This document shows, piece after piece, positions 24,975 to 24,984 of a stretch of 24,984 bases of DNA. The translations under genes and the position numbers were made by a program. Origin of the DNA: JBEKDJ01 sp050014415 (GTDB lineage Bacteria; Desulfobacterota; BSN033; UBA1163); assembly GCA_050014415.1 (NCBI GenBank), contig JBEKDJ010000032.1, positions 1-24,984 on the forward strand, written 5' to 3'. Position 1 is the stretch's first letter. Each line of letters starts with the position of its first letter. The notes beneath the pieces are model-generated. The model ran no database searches. It worked only from the letters and a program-made list of their open reading frames with translations, and was not told the origin of the DNA.

Positions 24975-24984
24975 TCTATATTTC

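Noticed and set aside
1..24984. CRISPR array, prophage or intact transposase
   Set aside because: No regularly spaced identical repeats and no integrase, phage structural or transposase gene was found on either strand.

Overview
The window looks like a chromosomal segment of a Gram-negative, probably anaerobic bacterium of the Desulfobacterota/Deltaproteobacteria type. The clues are a receiver-domain/LpxC fusion, a multiheme c-type cytochrome, a PflA-like radical SAM protein, a sigma-54-type promoter, and a run of class V aminotransferase, serA, purA and tRNA-Lys. This placement is inferred from gene content; there is no rRNA or phylogenetic marker alignment here. Genes are mostly housekeeping or envelope functions, separated by intergenic DNA unusually rich in palindromic repeats.

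Layout. 1-2064 (minus): a CsgG-like lipoprotein with an SH3 domain, then a zinc-ribbon membrane protein running off the left edge, under a near-perfect -24/-12 promoter. The gene-free stretch 2065-2416 holds that promoter and a tandem 20-bp repeat. 2417-3205 (minus): a sirtuin. 3421-4449 (plus): a radical SAM protein. The gene-free stretch 4450-4913 holds a 159-bp palindromic MITE-like element and nothing else I recognise. 4914-7915 (plus): an aldehyde dehydrogenase with its own terminator, then the REC-LpxC fusion. 7954-8572 (plus): a frameshifted helix-turn-helix gene and the decayed tail of a methyltransferase, so the stretch to 8664 holds debris only.

8665-16244 (minus) is a long co-directional block in transcription order: ketoacyl-ACP synthase, 7TM-type histidine kinase, SPFH/zinc-ribbon protein, a duplicated zinc-ribbon protein overlapping it, and a DUF4139 protein. 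The synthase and the 5' half of the kinase are clearly more AT-rich than the rest. 16245-16615 is a divergent intergenic region with a good promoter for the minus block and one copy of a ~100-bp palindromic repeat whose other copy precedes the SPFH gene. 16616-17980 (plus): a secreted esterase. 17981-18412 holds a strong terminator and GGGTTCGA-type repeats. 18413-20257 (minus): an octaheme cytochrome interrupted by one in-frame UGA. 20554-24974 (plus): aminotransferase, serA and purA, probably one transcript, then tRNA-Lys(UUU) with its own promoter.

How the genes relate. The right end makes serine/glycine precursors and adenylate. LpxC commits carbon to lipid A, and its receiver domain suggests phosphorylation control. 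The SPFH/zinc-ribbon pair resembles the envelope-stress partners known from Bacillus ydj genes. The most interesting items are the UGA in the cytochrome, the two-copy structured repeat lying in the same sense before two start codons, and the exact 200-residue duplication in the zinc-ribbon partner of the SPFH protein.
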